DNA of 64,000 bases from Phoma sp. XZ068. Its lineage: Eukaryota > Ascomycota > Dothideomycetes > Pleosporales > Didymellaceae. The stretch is from assembly GCA_004835665.1 (NCBI GenBank), contig RBKR01000015.1:496001-560000 (forward strand). The letters run 5' to 3'. Each line of letters opens with the position of its first letter. The first letter of the stretch is position 1. The notes under the pieces were generated by a model. The model saw nothing but the letters and a program-made list of their open reading frames with translations, had not been told where the DNA came from and did no database searches. Positions 53,149-64,000 of this stretch are shown one piece after another. A program made the position numbers and the translations under genes.

Positions 53149-54308
53149 CTATGCAGCTTCGTCTTCAATTTCCAAGCCCCCAATCTTGAATGTCTTCCCT
53201 TTCATGTCGGCGTAGTCGTAGTGGTTGTGGTAGTTCTTGACTCGCTCCCTTACATACTCCAGCCCTCTGACTGGCTGTGCATTCTCCTGATCTTCGGCTA
53301 CAAGACCCAAGCGCTTCAGCAAAGGTGACGGCGCTGGCTTGATATCAACGTCATTGCCCGGTCTTACAAAATAAAAAAGGCCTAGACGGTGGATGTGTGC
53401 TTGGTCTTCCGGCGGTCGTATGACTCGGTGGATGGTCGACTTCAGGTATCCGGCTGACCAAAAGTTCAGGGTATCGCCAACGTTGCAGATTATGCCGTTA
53501 TCAATGGGTGGTACATACTTCCACTGCCCTGTTGGAGTCTTGAGTTGAAGCCCGGCGACATCTTGGGACCACAGGAGAGTAAGCGAGCCGAAGTCTGTGT
53601 GGGCACGAGACCATGTGTTTTCCACTTTAGCGTCTTCTTCAGCAGGCCTTGGGCGATATATCATATACCGCAGGTGGTCTGAGCTAGAATTAGTAACAAT
53701 GCTATTATAATTTCAGCATGTTCCTTACCTTCGGAAGGGTCTTCGTAAGAGTGTTGCGTTGAGAAGTAATCTTCTGGCAACTCAAGGATGATAGAAAAAA
53801 GAGTAAAGATCTTGGAAGCGATATCCAATGAGCGCCTCGAGAATTCTTCAATTTCCTTACCAAATTGGCGTAGGTAAGGGTGGAAAGGTTCATGGTCATT
53901 AGAGGGAATAAACTTGGGTATGTTGACTGACTCTACGTTGTCAAGGACTTCGGTGCCCATGATCTTCTTCTCATATGCAGCACGATAGCCGAAGTAGTTT
54001 CCATTCGCAAAATCGCATCTGTAAGCTGAATTACCCTTCTCCTCGAGTGAAAGGTTGAAGTATGCTTGCCCAATGTCGTATTGACGGTCCACCTCTTGCT
54101 GCGTAAGTCCTGTACCAACCACACTGAAGAACCCTGTAGTGTGAACGGCATCCCTAAGCTCTTCAGCCAACTTTTGCTTGCCACCAGGAGCATCGAAAGT
54201 TGATAAATCAATGGTACTGATAGTGGCCCACTCGAGCTTCTTGGTTGTGTGTCCTGGTCGTTCCCATTTCGGGATAGTTGGAGGTTCTGGGGATACTGCA
54301 GAAGGCAT
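53149..54308 (-). CDS. 2-oxoglutarate/Fe(II)-dependent dioxygenase (isopenicillin N synthase-like)
   Basis: Complement of exons 53729-54308 and 53149-53678, 369 residues, with a 50-nt intron. Of two closely spaced AGs, the downstream one keeps frame and yields SEDHLRYMIYRPR. The ATG at 54308 (MPSAVSPEPP) is used. The N-terminal DIOX_N region is present (ISTIDLSTFD, ELRDAVHTTGFFSVVGTGL). The jelly-roll core has the metal triad HTDFGSLTLLW (His, Asp) and STIHRVIRP (distal His, with the 2-oxoglutarate-binding Arg nearby). The family hydroxylates or desaturates varied small molecules, including secondary-metabolite and gibberellin-type substrates. No biosynthetic cluster surrounds it, so the substrate is unknown. 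It is convergent with the But2-domain gene. Confidence 0.9.
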
Positions 54309-55100
54309 GATCAAGGGTTCTTGTCACTTCCACGCTGAATTCTTTACTCTCAGTACTCTTTAACAACACCTATATTTCGTGGCTTTCGAGATTACGTATG
54401 ACTTGCTGCAGATGTTACGAGGGTGGAGGTTCTGAGCACGCAATCCCTCGCCAAGATTCGTGATTTCCCTGAACACGTTCAAACAGCCGTAACCCGGGGG
54501 AAGTTGTCGCACTTTCGCTACACTGGAATTCTTCTGCTTTGGATGTGGTTCTCTGCTGGGAAGGACGAGGTAGGAGTTACATATTCTTTTAGTGGTCAAA
54601 TTCCTGATAGCGGAACCGTCCTCTGGAACACAATTACGACTAGTTACTACGCTCGGGCATGGTTACCGATTTCATCCTCTGAGGCTGGACATGAATTCTC
54701 GTGCGGCGTAAAAAGACTCCAAAATACTTGAAAAGTTGCCCGAAACCCAGCTGAGAGTCTTGAAGAACTGGGAGTATGGTATGTGAGTCGAAGGTCCTGC
54801 AGAGTTGCATAGGCAGTGTTGCGCGGAAGGAGACGGATACCGGACAATGGAAAGTCACGAGGGGTAATAGGACGAATGACGCGCCAGGCTCACATCATTG
54901 CCAGTTCTATCTCACCTCTCAACGCTGCGCTACAGCTACTAAATACCGTCAATTCTTCATCTATCAGAACCCGTCGGCGCGACAATGAGATCTGGGTGCC
55001 GAGCCCTGCCCCTCACGCAAACGACAAGCATTTGATGCATGATGACGTCAGGCATTGAATGTTTCCATTAAAAATTGTCCTGCTACAATGCTACCTAAAA
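54309..55100. other. Intergenic region, no gene seen
   Basis: About 790 bases between the dioxygenase start and the stop of the next minus-strand gene. A 102-codon plus frame (54423-54731) has no domain or signal peptide. Confidence 0.5.
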
Positions 55101-56136
55101 TTACGCTGTACCGGTAGATGAGCTAACAGGCAGCGTGACAGGCGTGGCTGATGGAGATGGTGTGGGCGATGCACCTCCCCCGGAAGAAGGCTTCTGGACT
55201 GTGGCCTGAACAACTTGTCCTGTACAGTACGTTAACGAATGCTAATGGTTGAAGTAAGGAAAGCTCGGACTTACCGGCTGTGTTGGTGATAATGTCAATG
55301 AGCGCGTTCAGTGGCTCATAGGAGTATGTCTTTTGAGTAAGGCCCTGTCCGACCTGCTTTACTGTCCCTGTCACTTCCGTCATGTTCAACTGCGATGGTC
55401 CATCAGTATACTGCCATCAATCTTTCAGGTCAATACAAACCTTGTAGTTGCCGACGATTTGCGAGAGCGCATCAGTGCCGCCTCCAACAACCTCTTGAAC
55501 AATGTTGCCCAAATTATCAACCAAGAAGTTAAGCGTCTTGCCGCCTTGAGTAATGGAGCCAAGCTAGATACAACAGTCAGCAAATTCTGCTTGAAGCTTT
55601 TGGAATATCAGGGAAGCACTCACCAGTCCATCCACTGCGCCAATAACCTCTCCTACCAAGTTTGTGACGTTACCGATCAAACTCAGTAATAGCGGGTTCA
55701 AGTCCAAGGAGTCAAATACACGCTCAACGATCTGGACCAAATTGCCCAGTCTGACTACAAGCTCAAGGTTCACATCGACATCGGCGATAGTGATGTTGAC
55801 CTTCTCAACCGAGACAGCCACTCCGGCATTGATCTGAACAAGACCTGCAACTTTTGCATTGAGGTTAAGGTCGGCTTGCAGCTTCTCCACGATGAGTTCA
55901 ATTCGACCGACGTGGAGCTCTGGTACCTGCAGAAGGACATCTGGAGGCGTTGAGGTTTTGGAAACACTTGGTGCTGAAGTTGTTGGGGTTCTGCTTCCTG
56001 AAGCAGTCGCGCTGGCAGTGGCACTACTTGTAATCGGCGGAGTATCCAACGTTGCGGACGAACTGGTTTGCGCAAACACTTGCGTTGCGAAAGTGAAAAG
56101 GAACGTGATTAACAGGAGACGTAAAGAGAGCGACAT
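55101..56136 (-). CDS. Secreted protein of a divergent paralogue pair, copy A
   Basis: Complement of exons 55624-56136, 55441-55563, 55275-55389 and 55101-55219, 289 residues. The introns are 51-60 nt. The ATG at 56136 begins a signal peptide (MSLSLRLLLITFLFTFATQV). A Ser/Thr/Pro-rich linker precedes a domain starting PDVLLQVPELHVGRIELIVE. This domain continues NAGVAVSVEKVNITIADVDV and DSLDLNPLLLSLIGNVTNLV, then KTYSYEPLNALIDIITNTAG. The C-terminus is again Ser/Pro/Thr-rich (SSSTGTA) with no clear GPI signal. The same blocks occur, in order, in the neighbouring plus-strand gene. I do not recognise the domain. The amphipathic Leu/Val/Asp heptad-like pattern suggests long helices that might bind lipid. 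Function is unknown; it is probably extracellular. Confidence 0.75.
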
Positions 56137-56683
56137 TTTGGTTAGTTTGTGATGAATGAGAGGATGGAGGATGTGCACGAACAGCAGCCCTACAACTGAA
56201 GAAGAGAAATCAAGATCGAAGTATCGTTCCAAGCGAATCGCAATGCGAGTCAATTGCCATGCAAGTTCCGCGTTCTCCATATGGCTCATTTCGGGTATTG
56301 CCCTGAAACACCCTACGACCCGCGATCAGAACAAGGTTTGGGTTCAACGGTCGGCTTCTCTGGGGTATAATAGTCTGGACCTTGAATCGCTAACCGAAAT
56401 CCTGTTTTCTAGAACATAAATGCCGTTGGTATTGGCCCACTTCGACATTATAATTTCAGCGTGTGGTTAGCTTTGGCATAAGAACGCATCATACCAATCA
56501 CAAATCCCTGCTGATAATCCGCCACCTTGTTGCATACAACTGCGAATGATGCCTCTTCGATCCTTTTCTTGTTGGCTTTTCGCTGTCGAATCTGTCTGTC
56601 ACCACACTCTGTCCTAGCAGCTCTTGCAGCCGCGTTCTCTCTTTAATAATAAATTCTTCGAGGCGCAACGTGCCCAAAACACC
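56137..56683. other. Shared promoter of the divergent paralogue pair
   Basis: 547 bases between the two ATGs, with no ORF of note. The two genes may be co-regulated from here. Confidence 0.5.
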
Positions 56684-57631
56684 ATGCGGGCCTTCACCAC
56701 AGTGGTCGCGACACTTCTTCCATTCGCAGTTCTAGGACAGCTGTCTGACAGTGACGGCTACACGGGCTACAAGCTTGATATCCGTGAGGATGGCGACCCA
56801 CTTGCTGTACTGTACGAGACAGAAAATACAACACCAAACGTGTCCGCCTTGTTTCCTGAGCCAGATGTCCTTCTCAATGCTTCAGTCCACGTCGGAGAAA
56901 TCTTCGTTGGTGTTGATAACCTAACTGCAAGAATCAACCTCGATGCACAAGTTCTCTCATTACTATCCTTCAACGCTGGTGTAGACCTTTCCATCGACAA
57001 AGTCTCGCTTTTGATTCAGAATGTCACCGCGAAAGTCTACCTGGAAGCGCGCCTCACGAACCTGGTCGCTATGGTCAGCGATGTACTCGACAGCATCGAC
57101 TTGAATCCTATCATTGCAGAACTAGGCAACGGCCTGGGCAGCATCATCAACGACACCGCCGGCCTGATTGGTGACACCGCAGGTGGCTTAACTGGATCGG
57201 CACCCAACTCGACATCTTCCGGCTCGCCAGCTTCTGCAGCAAGCAAGCGATCGGAGGATCTCATGCAATTCGACATCAAGAACAACATCCTCTACTCAGC
57301 AAACGATTTCTCGGGTAACACGCATACTCGCCGCGTACTCGCACAGAATGGCGACATTGTTGAGCAGAAGCTGAATAATTACGGATCCATCTCCAATGAA
57401 CGCGTTGTGGGTAACTACCAGACGAACATGCGTTTCAACGGATTCAATGAGAGTGTCACATTCAGAGGCCAGCAGGTCAGAGAGGAGGAGTACGTGTATG
57501 AGCCCTTCAAGGGGTTGTTCTCGATCGTGGGCGTGTTCAAGAACAAGAGCACGGGTGAGGTTGTTGGCACGCAATTATTGGCCGAGGCCAGAGGAGGTGG
57601 AAGTGCAACGATCGGGAATGAGCAGGGTTGA
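56684..57631 (+). CDS. Secreted protein of a divergent paralogue pair, copy B
   Basis: This single-exon gene encodes 315 residues; the ATG at 56684 (MRAFTTVVATLLPFAVLG) gives a signal peptide. The domain shared with the minus-strand neighbour is evident: PDVLLNASVHVGEIFVGVD, FNAGVDLSIDKVSLLIQNV, RLTNLVAMVSDVLDSIDL, and EEYVYEPFKGLFSIVGVFKN. Unlike copy A it has an insert of about 100 residues (LMQFDIKNNILYSANDF to FRGQQVREEEY) between the helical part and the YEPF motif, and no introns. Several N-glycosylation sequons support secretion. The end is Gly-rich without a GPI signal. I recognise no named family. Intron loss or gain and the insert show that the duplication is old. Confidence 0.78.
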   Translation: MRAFTTVVATLLPFAVLGQLSDSDGYTGYKLDIREDGDPLAVLYETENTTPNVSALFPEPDVLLNASVHVGEIFVGVDNLTARINLDAQVLSLLSFNAGVDLSIDKVSLLIQNVTAKVYLEARLTNLVAMVSDVLDSIDLNPIIAELGNGLGSIINDTAGLIGDTAGGLTGSAPNSTSSGSPASAASKRSEDLMQFDIKNNILYSANDFSGNTHTRRVLAQNGDIVEQKLNNYGSISNERVVGNYQTNMRFNGFNESVTFRGQQVREEEYVYEPFKGLFSIVGVFKNKSTGEVVGTQLLAEARGGGSATIGNEQG

Positions 57632-57851
57632 AGTAGCTGGACAGAAATGGACTAATTATTTTGATCTTGAAAGTTGCTGACTCTGACACGACAATGGCGT
57701 GATGTTAATGAAGGACTCCCCGCTCGTTAATTGCAACATATTCCAAGCAGATATCCGATGAGTAAAAAACACAGGAAAGTTTTGAGGTCGGTGCCAAACC
57801 TAGGGACGTAAACCGAAGGCTTTCTCCAAAAGGCTTTCGCAAATCGTCGCC

Positions 57852-60043
57852 TCAGAACTCGCCGGCCCCTCTTACACGTTGAACCGCGCCAACGAACCCT
57901 TTAATCCAAGAGAGCCTTCCCGGATCTTTCCCAATCGCGCCCTCAACCTCTTTACCATCCTGATCCCTCCATATCCCATCCTCTTGCGATGCCAGTCCAT
58001 AGAGATGGGTATCTATCGGCTGATCAGCGTTTGTCAATATCTTGATAGATGGAAACGTACTTTGATTTCTCCGCAGTTGCTCTAACCAGTCTTTGCAAAC
58101 CTCATGCGAATCGATCATAATATTGACCTCCATTGAGTGGAACCATGATTGCGTGTCTTGATTGCCATTACCTTGGATACCAACATGCTCATCCACAATC
58201 ATGAGTTTGACTAGCACGAGGTGTTAGTGTGCATTACTAACATCCTGAGGTTGACTTACTATGACAACTCCTTGTCTTGAACTTGTTGTGGATCGGGAAG
58301 ATTTGATCTTTTGCCACGTAGTAGTGAATGCGCATATTATTCTTGTGCTCTTTACTCATCCCAGTATACATCTTGTTCGCGACCACTTCGTTGTTGCCGC
58401 CTTGGAAAGGAAGCAGTTCACCAGAATCATTGTAGCCCATACAGACGTAGTATGTAACTTCAACTCCTCGACAAGCAGCGTCGCGAAGGGCAGGCAGGAG
58501 GGGGGATGCGTTCAAGTTTGGCGTTTGGATGAAGATCTTTCTCTTAGCATTTCGGATCGCTGCCAACCAAGCTTCATTTTGAGGTACATTGACGCATTCG
58601 TGATTTGGAGCTCCCCAGGGCCGTCGGTTGACGAGTGCCATAGGAAATGGGGCATGGGGTTTGTGAGGATATATCGGTATCATGTCATCCTCTGGGTTGC
58701 ATTCTGGTGCTCTGCCCTTGCGGTCTAGCTTCGTTGCAAGATCTGACAGACATAAGCAACTCGCATGAACGCAGAAAAAGGCTGAAAAACTCACTGAGGT
58801 GCCGTGTGATTGCGTCCATTTGCCCCTCTCCGTCGCCTGGTGACAGTTTTGCCTGCATACGCTCGATTTCAGCTCCAATGTTTGGGTCGTGCGACCTGTT
58901 CTTGTGGTCTGGCAGTGGAAAATTTTCATTCCTGCTGTCCAGGTCTCCTTTCAGAAGACTGTCTCGGCGGACTCGTAGAATGCCTGTTTCGTCGAAGAGT
59001 GCTTGGAAAGAGGGGTCGCGAAACATTGCTACATCCGCACTGCTCGCTGGACTGTTTAGAGCTGGTAGTTGCGGTTTGAGGTGCCTCGACCAGGACATCA
59101 GGGCAGTATCGTAAAGTGAATTTACGATCTCGCCCTCGATGTGTGTCATCATTTCCAAATTGTCGTTATCTTGAATATTGTTGCTTTGCACAATACCAAT
59201 TCTTCGGTCGACAACCATGAACTTAGAGTGAAACGTTCCCAGCATCGGACGGTGGTAGTTCTGGACTTCCATATCGATATTCGGAATCTCCTCAGGAGCG
59301 GGTAGTTTTACCGCCGCGGCTGTGTACTGCTTTTGAGACATCATCTGGTGATTATCGATTACTTGCTTGATGTTTCCGCGATCGTACATGATTTTCAATA
59401 CCACTCGTTCTCCACGCTCGCCAGCACGTTTTGACAATTCCTTGATAGCGTCTGTGATGATGCTCGCCGCACCAGAAGCAATCCAGAAGTTCGTTGCCAA
59501 GAACACTTCTTTCTCAGCCCGAACGATGAGGTTTGCCATGTGCCGGCAGATGTCTGGTACTGGCGCAATGACAGTGACGGGGAGGACTCCATTGCTGCCC
59601 ATCAAGCTAGGGCTCACCATACCGGCAAGCGGGTCGTGTTCGAGTGAACATAGGGCAGCATGGTAGCACTGTAAGAAGAGCTCACTTGGCTCGCTGTCGC
59701 CCCAATTGCCGCACTCACGGGCGCGTTGGAGTTCTGCTGAACTTGCGGGCTGGCGAGAATGGGATTTGTGAGCGGTGATTGCCAGATGCTCTCCGCCGTA
59801 AAGTGAATCTGCAAGATGCGCAGGCTCTTGAGAAGGTTCTTTCGCAAGTTCAGATGATATGCTTGCTGGAGTGGTGCAGAACTTGTAGATCTTGTCGGAA
59901 ATTGCGGTCGCCATTGCTTTCCGGGTCGCCCAGGGTTGGCGATGATACAGATAGCAGGAAGTGAGGAAAAGAAGCGTACAGGTCAGCAAAAGGGCCATAA
60001 GATCATGGTCAAGCAAGGAGCAGGGCACACTGTGACAAGCCAT
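57852..60043 (-). CDS. Membrane-anchored phospholipase D-like protein with two HKD motifs
   Basis: Complement of exons 58795-60043, 58260-58742 and 57852-58210, 696 residues. The introns are 52 and 49 nt. The ATG at 60043 (MACHSVPCSLLDHD) is used; upstream only GTG exists. A hydrophobic segment near the N-terminus (LMALLLTCTLLFLTSCYLY) suggests a membrane anchor. Two HxKxxxxD motifs are present: HSKFMVVD, followed by SNNIQDND, and HIKLMIVD, followed by GNGNQDTQSW. The second is assembled only by splicing the last intron. This bi-lobed arrangement is that of the PLD/cardiolipin-synthase-like superfamily. The substrate is unknown; lipid transphosphatidylation or phosphodiester hydrolysis is expected. 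Because both motifs are intact the enzyme should be active. Confidence 0.88.
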
Positions 60044-61721
60044 GATGTCTCTATCAATATATTGCAAAAGTTTGGCGTTCCAATGCTCCAATCCGGCTGT
60101 TCGGGAGAACTTGCTAAAGAGGGGCTCCAAATGACAGCATAGCCACGCGTTCACTGCCACTTTGCCGATCGCAAAAGCTTGGTACGACCGCTAGAAATGC
60201 TTACCATAATCTGTGAGGTCTCTGATTGACTGCATGTGGTTATGAAAAAGCTTGGTTGTGCGCTAAAGAGCTTGGTCAACTAGCCTGGTGAAGGTTAAGC
60301 CACAGGCGCTAGGCAAGTGCTATCCGGGCGATGACGCTCTGCCCAGCCCAAATACGGGGAGAACCTGATAAATTGGGCCAAACAGGCTCGAGCATGGATT
60401 TCACGCCAATAGAGCCATGAGAAGCAGTCAGGGTGTGTGGAAGCCTAGTAACATGACTACGTAGGTGTGGACATCTGATCAAGGATCCTCGAGCCTCTTC
60501 CCGTGCTGCATACAATCTTTGGCATGATAGAATTGTTGCAGTTACGAATCACGATGCAGGTGGCAGATTATCAAAGAAGGTAGGACGTCCTTTCACGTTT
60601 ATTCATCGTTCTTTATATTGTAGTTTCGAAAGTATCGTGACATTGGAGCAAGGAGTTTCGGACACAATCCATTTGACTTAAGCTTGAGGTAAGGTAAAGA
60701 ACGGAGGGTGCCATGTGCAGTGGACCAGCATCCAGAAAGCTGTTTCATAAATACTAAATTACTATACGCCAAATAAACTAGATGCAAAATCAGCCTGAAC
60801 TCAAGCGCATGCTTAGGATGACCCTACCTTGACTTTCATCCTACATTGTCAGTAACGCCACCATCGGCATTCACAATGGTATCTCTGGCCCGTCGGCTAT
60901 TGCGGCGTCGCACGTCAAGCCACTCCGTGAAGTCAGGAATTCCAGCCACGGTAGTCGCACCGACCTTTCAAAGCCCAACTCGTTCTACACTTCGATCGTG
61001 TTGGACATAGTGCTTTCTCGAAAGCAACTCGCTCGGAGCACCAGTCTCTGCCTTTTGCCGTTAGCGCAATTCCTATCAGCGACTGACGACAGTATGCGTG
61101 CAGATGGCTTCCATACAGGAGTGAGAAGTATTAGACTAAAGATGAGGCGAGGGAAGTTATTGAAGGAGACGATTGGTGCGAGAAGGGTTCAAAATCGTTG
61201 GGTTAGAACTGATCCTGTATGATCTGTGACGAGACCAGGACATCCAAAACGGTCATAGGTCAGAAAGTGAAACCCAAAAATCACTACTCTGAATGGTAAC
61301 GTGGAAGAATCAGCTCTACAGCTTTACAAATAAGCAAACTGAGTCGTTTTCATCGGATTCAGAAGGGCATTGTGCAGTCCTAGAATGATGGGACAACGCA
61401 ATCTGAGCAAGAAGTTAAACTAGCTGAAGCGGGTACAGGGACAGAAAAGATGGCGAAATGCTATCAAGAGCTCAGAAAATTCTAGCATTTTCACTCCTGT
61501 CGCGATGGAACTCGACATTGAGCACGCCCTCTCACTCCTCTCACTACTCAATAAGACGCAGTTGCCTTCGTTCAACGCGGCCACAGTATCACTGTATCCA
61601 CGTTGCCCGATAACACTGACAAGCCTAGACCACCATGGCTCGCGGTACCGAATTTCTGAATGAAGTCTGAATTCCTCTTCTCATGTGGCCATGAATATCA
61701 GCCGTGACACTAACATACACT
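60044..61721. other. Gene-poor stretch (1.7 kb)
   Basis: Apart from the PLD promoter near 60044-60300 I find no convincing gene. Frames such as 60998-61222 start with non-ATG codons and lack domains. Base composition is ordinary, and I saw no transposon ends, tandem repeats or tRNA. Confidence 0.5.
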
Positions 61722-61946
61722 ATGGCCATCTACACAAGTATCTGTTTTGCCGCCGAAATCGTAGAGCAACCCACGGTAGTGACCAAGATGAGGTTGTACA
61801 TCAAACGTACATGTGCTCGTGTGAACGGTAAATCCTGTACCAAGAAGAACGGCAGCGTCCCGATCAAGAAGTCAACTTGTTGCAAAGATGCCAAGTGTAC
61901 ATGTTTATTGGATAAAAAAATACACAGGAATGAGCCTACAGTCTAA
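61722..61946 (+). CDS. Candidate small Cys-rich protein
   Basis: 74 codons from the ATG at 61722 (MAIYTSICFAAEIV). The 3' half is Lys-rich with six cysteines in a compact pattern: RTCARVNGKSCTKKN, then STCCKDAKCTC. The spacing resembles small disulfide-bonded secreted proteins. However, the N-terminus is only a weak signal peptide, so either an upstream exon is missing or the frame is chance. It sits alone in a gene-poor stretch. I recognise no family. If real it could be a secreted effector-like or antimicrobial protein, but that is speculation. Confidence 0.3.
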   Translation: MAIYTSICFAAEIVEQPTVVTKMRLYIKRTCARVNGKSCTKKNGSVPIKKSTCCKDAKCTCLLDKKIHRNEPTV

Positions 61947-62026
61947 CAATATAGCGAGATTGGGTATCGACGTTCCCTAAACACATATGCCGCCGATCTA
62001 TCTTTTCACCGTTCCTTCTTCTGCAC

Positions 62027-62993
62027 TCACAAGTGCTCGCCGATCCAAGACCACCAGCCCGCAACGTCACCGACATTCTTGCCCTGGCTCACGTTGCCAC
62101 CGACGACATCGACGGTCGTGCCAATTTCTTTCATCTGGTCAAATTCGAAGATGCCCTCGCCGCCCTCGCCGAGCCATTCCTTCTCCTCGTCTACTTCGTC
62201 GTCACCACTCAGCGCAGCACCGGCGTCTCGGAGCGCCTTGGCCCTGTTGTTCCTGACATTGGTGATGGCTTTCTCAAGCTTAGTCTTGACCGAGCTTGCG
62301 GGCAGCGCGGTAAACAGGTCCATTTTGTTTGCGGCGATCAGCACCGGGATCTCCTTCGGCCCCTTGCTGGTCTTTGCGCTAGTGTACCTCTTCTGCAGGC
62401 TCAGCAGCACATCGTGCAAGTACTCGGCGGCTTCGTTCAGCCCAGCTTCCTCATCGATGGCGGCCGCGTCCACGACGAAGATGATACCGCGTACTGTTTT
62501 GGGGTCGGCGAGTGTAGAGGTCGCATAGTTACGCAGCTTGCCGTGGCCGGGCGTGTCGAGGATGATGAAGCGGCGCGAGCGCTCAAAGGCTGGGTCGCCT
62601 GGGGAGCGGTAGTGCGAGGAGGCGGGGACGTGAGGGTCTGGCAGGAGGGCTTCAACAGACAGAGGGGTAGTGGAGGTGTGGGTGGTGGGGGCAGTTCCGC
62701 GCTCAGTCTGTGACAGTGTTAGTGTGCACAGCTCGTAGTTATCGGGGGCGTTCGAGTTGCATGCACGTGGCAGACACTTCACAACATACCAGAGTCGTAA
62801 ACGCCGTCTTTCCTCCGCCGCTCGGCCCCACAAGCAAGAAGGTGGGCAGCCCTGTCGTGCTGGCTGCCTTCCTGTACAGGAAGGAATGCAGCAAAATAGG
62901 CAGGATGATGGTAACCGCCAGGGTAATCAGAATTGTCGACAGCTTTGGCGACAGCGCCTGGGTCAGCCAGCTATCTTCATCGTGCCAAGCCAT
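62027..62993 (-). CDS. SRP102: Signal recognition particle receptor beta subunit
   Basis: Complement of exons 62790-62993 and 62027-62707, 294 residues, with an 82-nt intron joined at KTAFTTL/TERGTA. The ATG at 62993 (MAWHDEDSW) is used; the upstream frame starts with TTG. A single N-terminal membrane span (ILITLAVTIILPILLHSFLY, residues 21-40) precedes a small GTPase domain. That domain has G1 GPSGGGKT (56-63), G3 ILDTPGH, and G4 AANKMDLF. The C-terminus is WWSWIGEHL. SR-beta anchors SR-alpha at the ER membrane and couples SRP-nascent chain delivery to the translocon. An insert rich in acidic residues (GDDEVDEEKEWLGEGGEG) near the C-terminus is common in filamentous fungi. The gene is complete. 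Confidence 0.94.
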
Positions 62994-64000
62994 TGTCCAG
63001 TGCAGTGCAGGCAAGCTCTCCAGTCCCTATTTCAGTCAAATCCAGGTCCTCGGGCGGGCGCTCGCAGTAGCGCAACTCGTTCCGTGTGGGCAGCGCAGGC
63101 GAAGGAGATGCGCGCAGTTCTGGCGGTGAGTTTCGTGTATTTGAAGGGCCAGGGCTGGAATTTCTTACAGGGGAACGCGTCCGTTGGCGCTCGGGTGATG
63201 ACGTGACAAGAGAGGCCCTCGGGCGTGCAGTTCCGTGGCCGAGCTCGGACTCTTTCGACGGGGGCGTGGCAGAGAGGGAGTGGGAAACTCTGCTGCGCCG
63301 CTAGGCGCTCAAACCCGACGCCTGGCCCGCCGCCGCTTCCATGCTTCCCCGCCGCTAACCAGACACCGGCAGTGCCGCTGAGCTTCCTTGCACCTCATCT
63401 CAAGAAGTGCTCTGTCATTTCTTCGAAGCAACGACGAAACTCGAGGACGTCATAGCGCAATTTCGGATGGTGAAGCGGTGAGCACTCCGGCTGAGAGGTC
63501 GTGCAGTAGCGTGCGTTCCAGTAGAGAGCATGGAGATGGAAGGGTGCATCGCGGAGGGGTGGTGGGGCATGACTCGCGGACGGGAGCGGAGCTGTGAAGT
63601 GCGTGAAAGGCATGTGGAAGGTGCCATCATGTGGAAGCATGGAGGGAACGTGCGGGTAAACAACAAGGGCCGCCTGCATTCGTAAATATCAGAAGCTTTT
63701 CGAGGCTATATATTCATACAATTGACAAGGGCCACCTTAATAGCCGCATGTGTATCACCTTCGTCGCTCCCGCGCTTGTGCTCCTCTGCATGCCTAAAGT
63801 CCATGCCTGCATTTGTGTCTCCATGATCATATCGAAAAAGATACCATGGCCATGACCCATTACTCATACAACCGTAACCTCTGTCATCACCAGGTAGTGC
63901 GATCCCAGCAGTGACAGTACATAATAGAGGGGGTATGACCATAGACCTGTACCGTTTTACCCACAAGCTCCATGCATAATGCATCCGTAACTCGTGCCTG
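62994..64000. other. Right-end region without a recognised gene
   Basis: About 1 kb from the SRP receptor start to the window edge. Overlapping short frames (for example 63395-63679 and 63706-63984, both minus) lack domains. A downstream gene may begin outside the window. Confidence 0.45.

Noticed and set aside
54423..54731. 102-codon plus-strand frame upstream of the dioxygenase
   Set aside because: It starts with a non-ATG codon, has no signal peptide or domain, and lies in promoter sequence.
61987..62713. Long plus-strand frames opposite the SRP receptor beta gene
   Set aside because: They are antisense shadows; the minus strand encodes a complete GTPase with all motifs.
1..64000. Secondary-metabolite cluster, transposable element, CRISPR or operon
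   Set aside because: No polyketide or peptide synthase, transposase, reverse transcriptase, long terminal repeat or repeat-spacer array was seen. The lone dioxygenase and monooxygenase are among unrelated housekeeping genes.

Overview
The window comes from the nuclear genome of a filamentous ascomycete. The evidence is about 30 mostly single-copy eukaryotic genes on both strands, short introns (about 35-131 nt, most near 50) with GT...AG ends and CTAAC/CTGAC-like branch sites, intron-containing tRNA genes, and several families typical of fungi (Ecm11, fungal LCCL membrane proteins, But2 domain, R3H-associated domain). A dothideomycete of the Pleosporales type is my inference from the style of the proteins. 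I ran no search. All gene models were spliced by eye, and exon coordinates are given in the evidence text.

Layout. 1-7.5 kb: the C-terminal end of a Ser/Pro-rich protein, a GNAT acetyltransferase, an unknown multi-exon gene, eIF3g (TIF35) and an R3H-associated-domain protein. 7.5-18 kb, all on the minus strand: a long disordered protein, condensin SMC2 in six exons, an F-box-like protein and an LCCL-domain multi-pass membrane protein. 18-23 kb: an FHIT-type HIT hydrolase, a STEEP1-family protein and a Cdc4-like myosin light chain. 23.4-27.6 kb: an unusual Ulp1/C48-type protease-like protein carrying four copies of an unrecognised repeat. 28-37 kb: a non-RD protein kinase, Ecm11, an F-box-type protein, tRNA-Trp and tRNA-Tyr, and a disordered tail-anchored-like protein. 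37-46 kb: nucleoporin SEH1 divergent from ALG7, isopropylmalate isomerase (LEU1 type) and CDC73. 46-54 kb: a secreted DUF4215-like protein, a nitronate monooxygenase divergent from a bifunctional HPPK-DHPS folate enzyme, a secreted But2-domain protein and a 2-oxoglutarate/Fe(II) dioxygenase. 55-64 kb: a divergent pair of paralogous secreted proteins, a membrane-anchored phospholipase D-like protein, a gene-poor stretch with one candidate small Cys-rich ORF, and SRP receptor beta.

Most of the window is conserved housekeeping (translation, chromosome structure, nuclear pore, N-glycosylation, protein targeting, leucine and folate synthesis). The genes are not a functional cluster. The least explained pieces are the protease-plus-repeats gene at 23.4-27.6 kb, the divergent paralogue pair at 55.1-57.6 kb, and the possible small Cys-rich gene at 61.7 kb. 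Two regulatory sites stand out: a CCG-N4-CGG palindrome upstream of the leucine gene, and a GACGCG inverted repeat upstream of SMC2.
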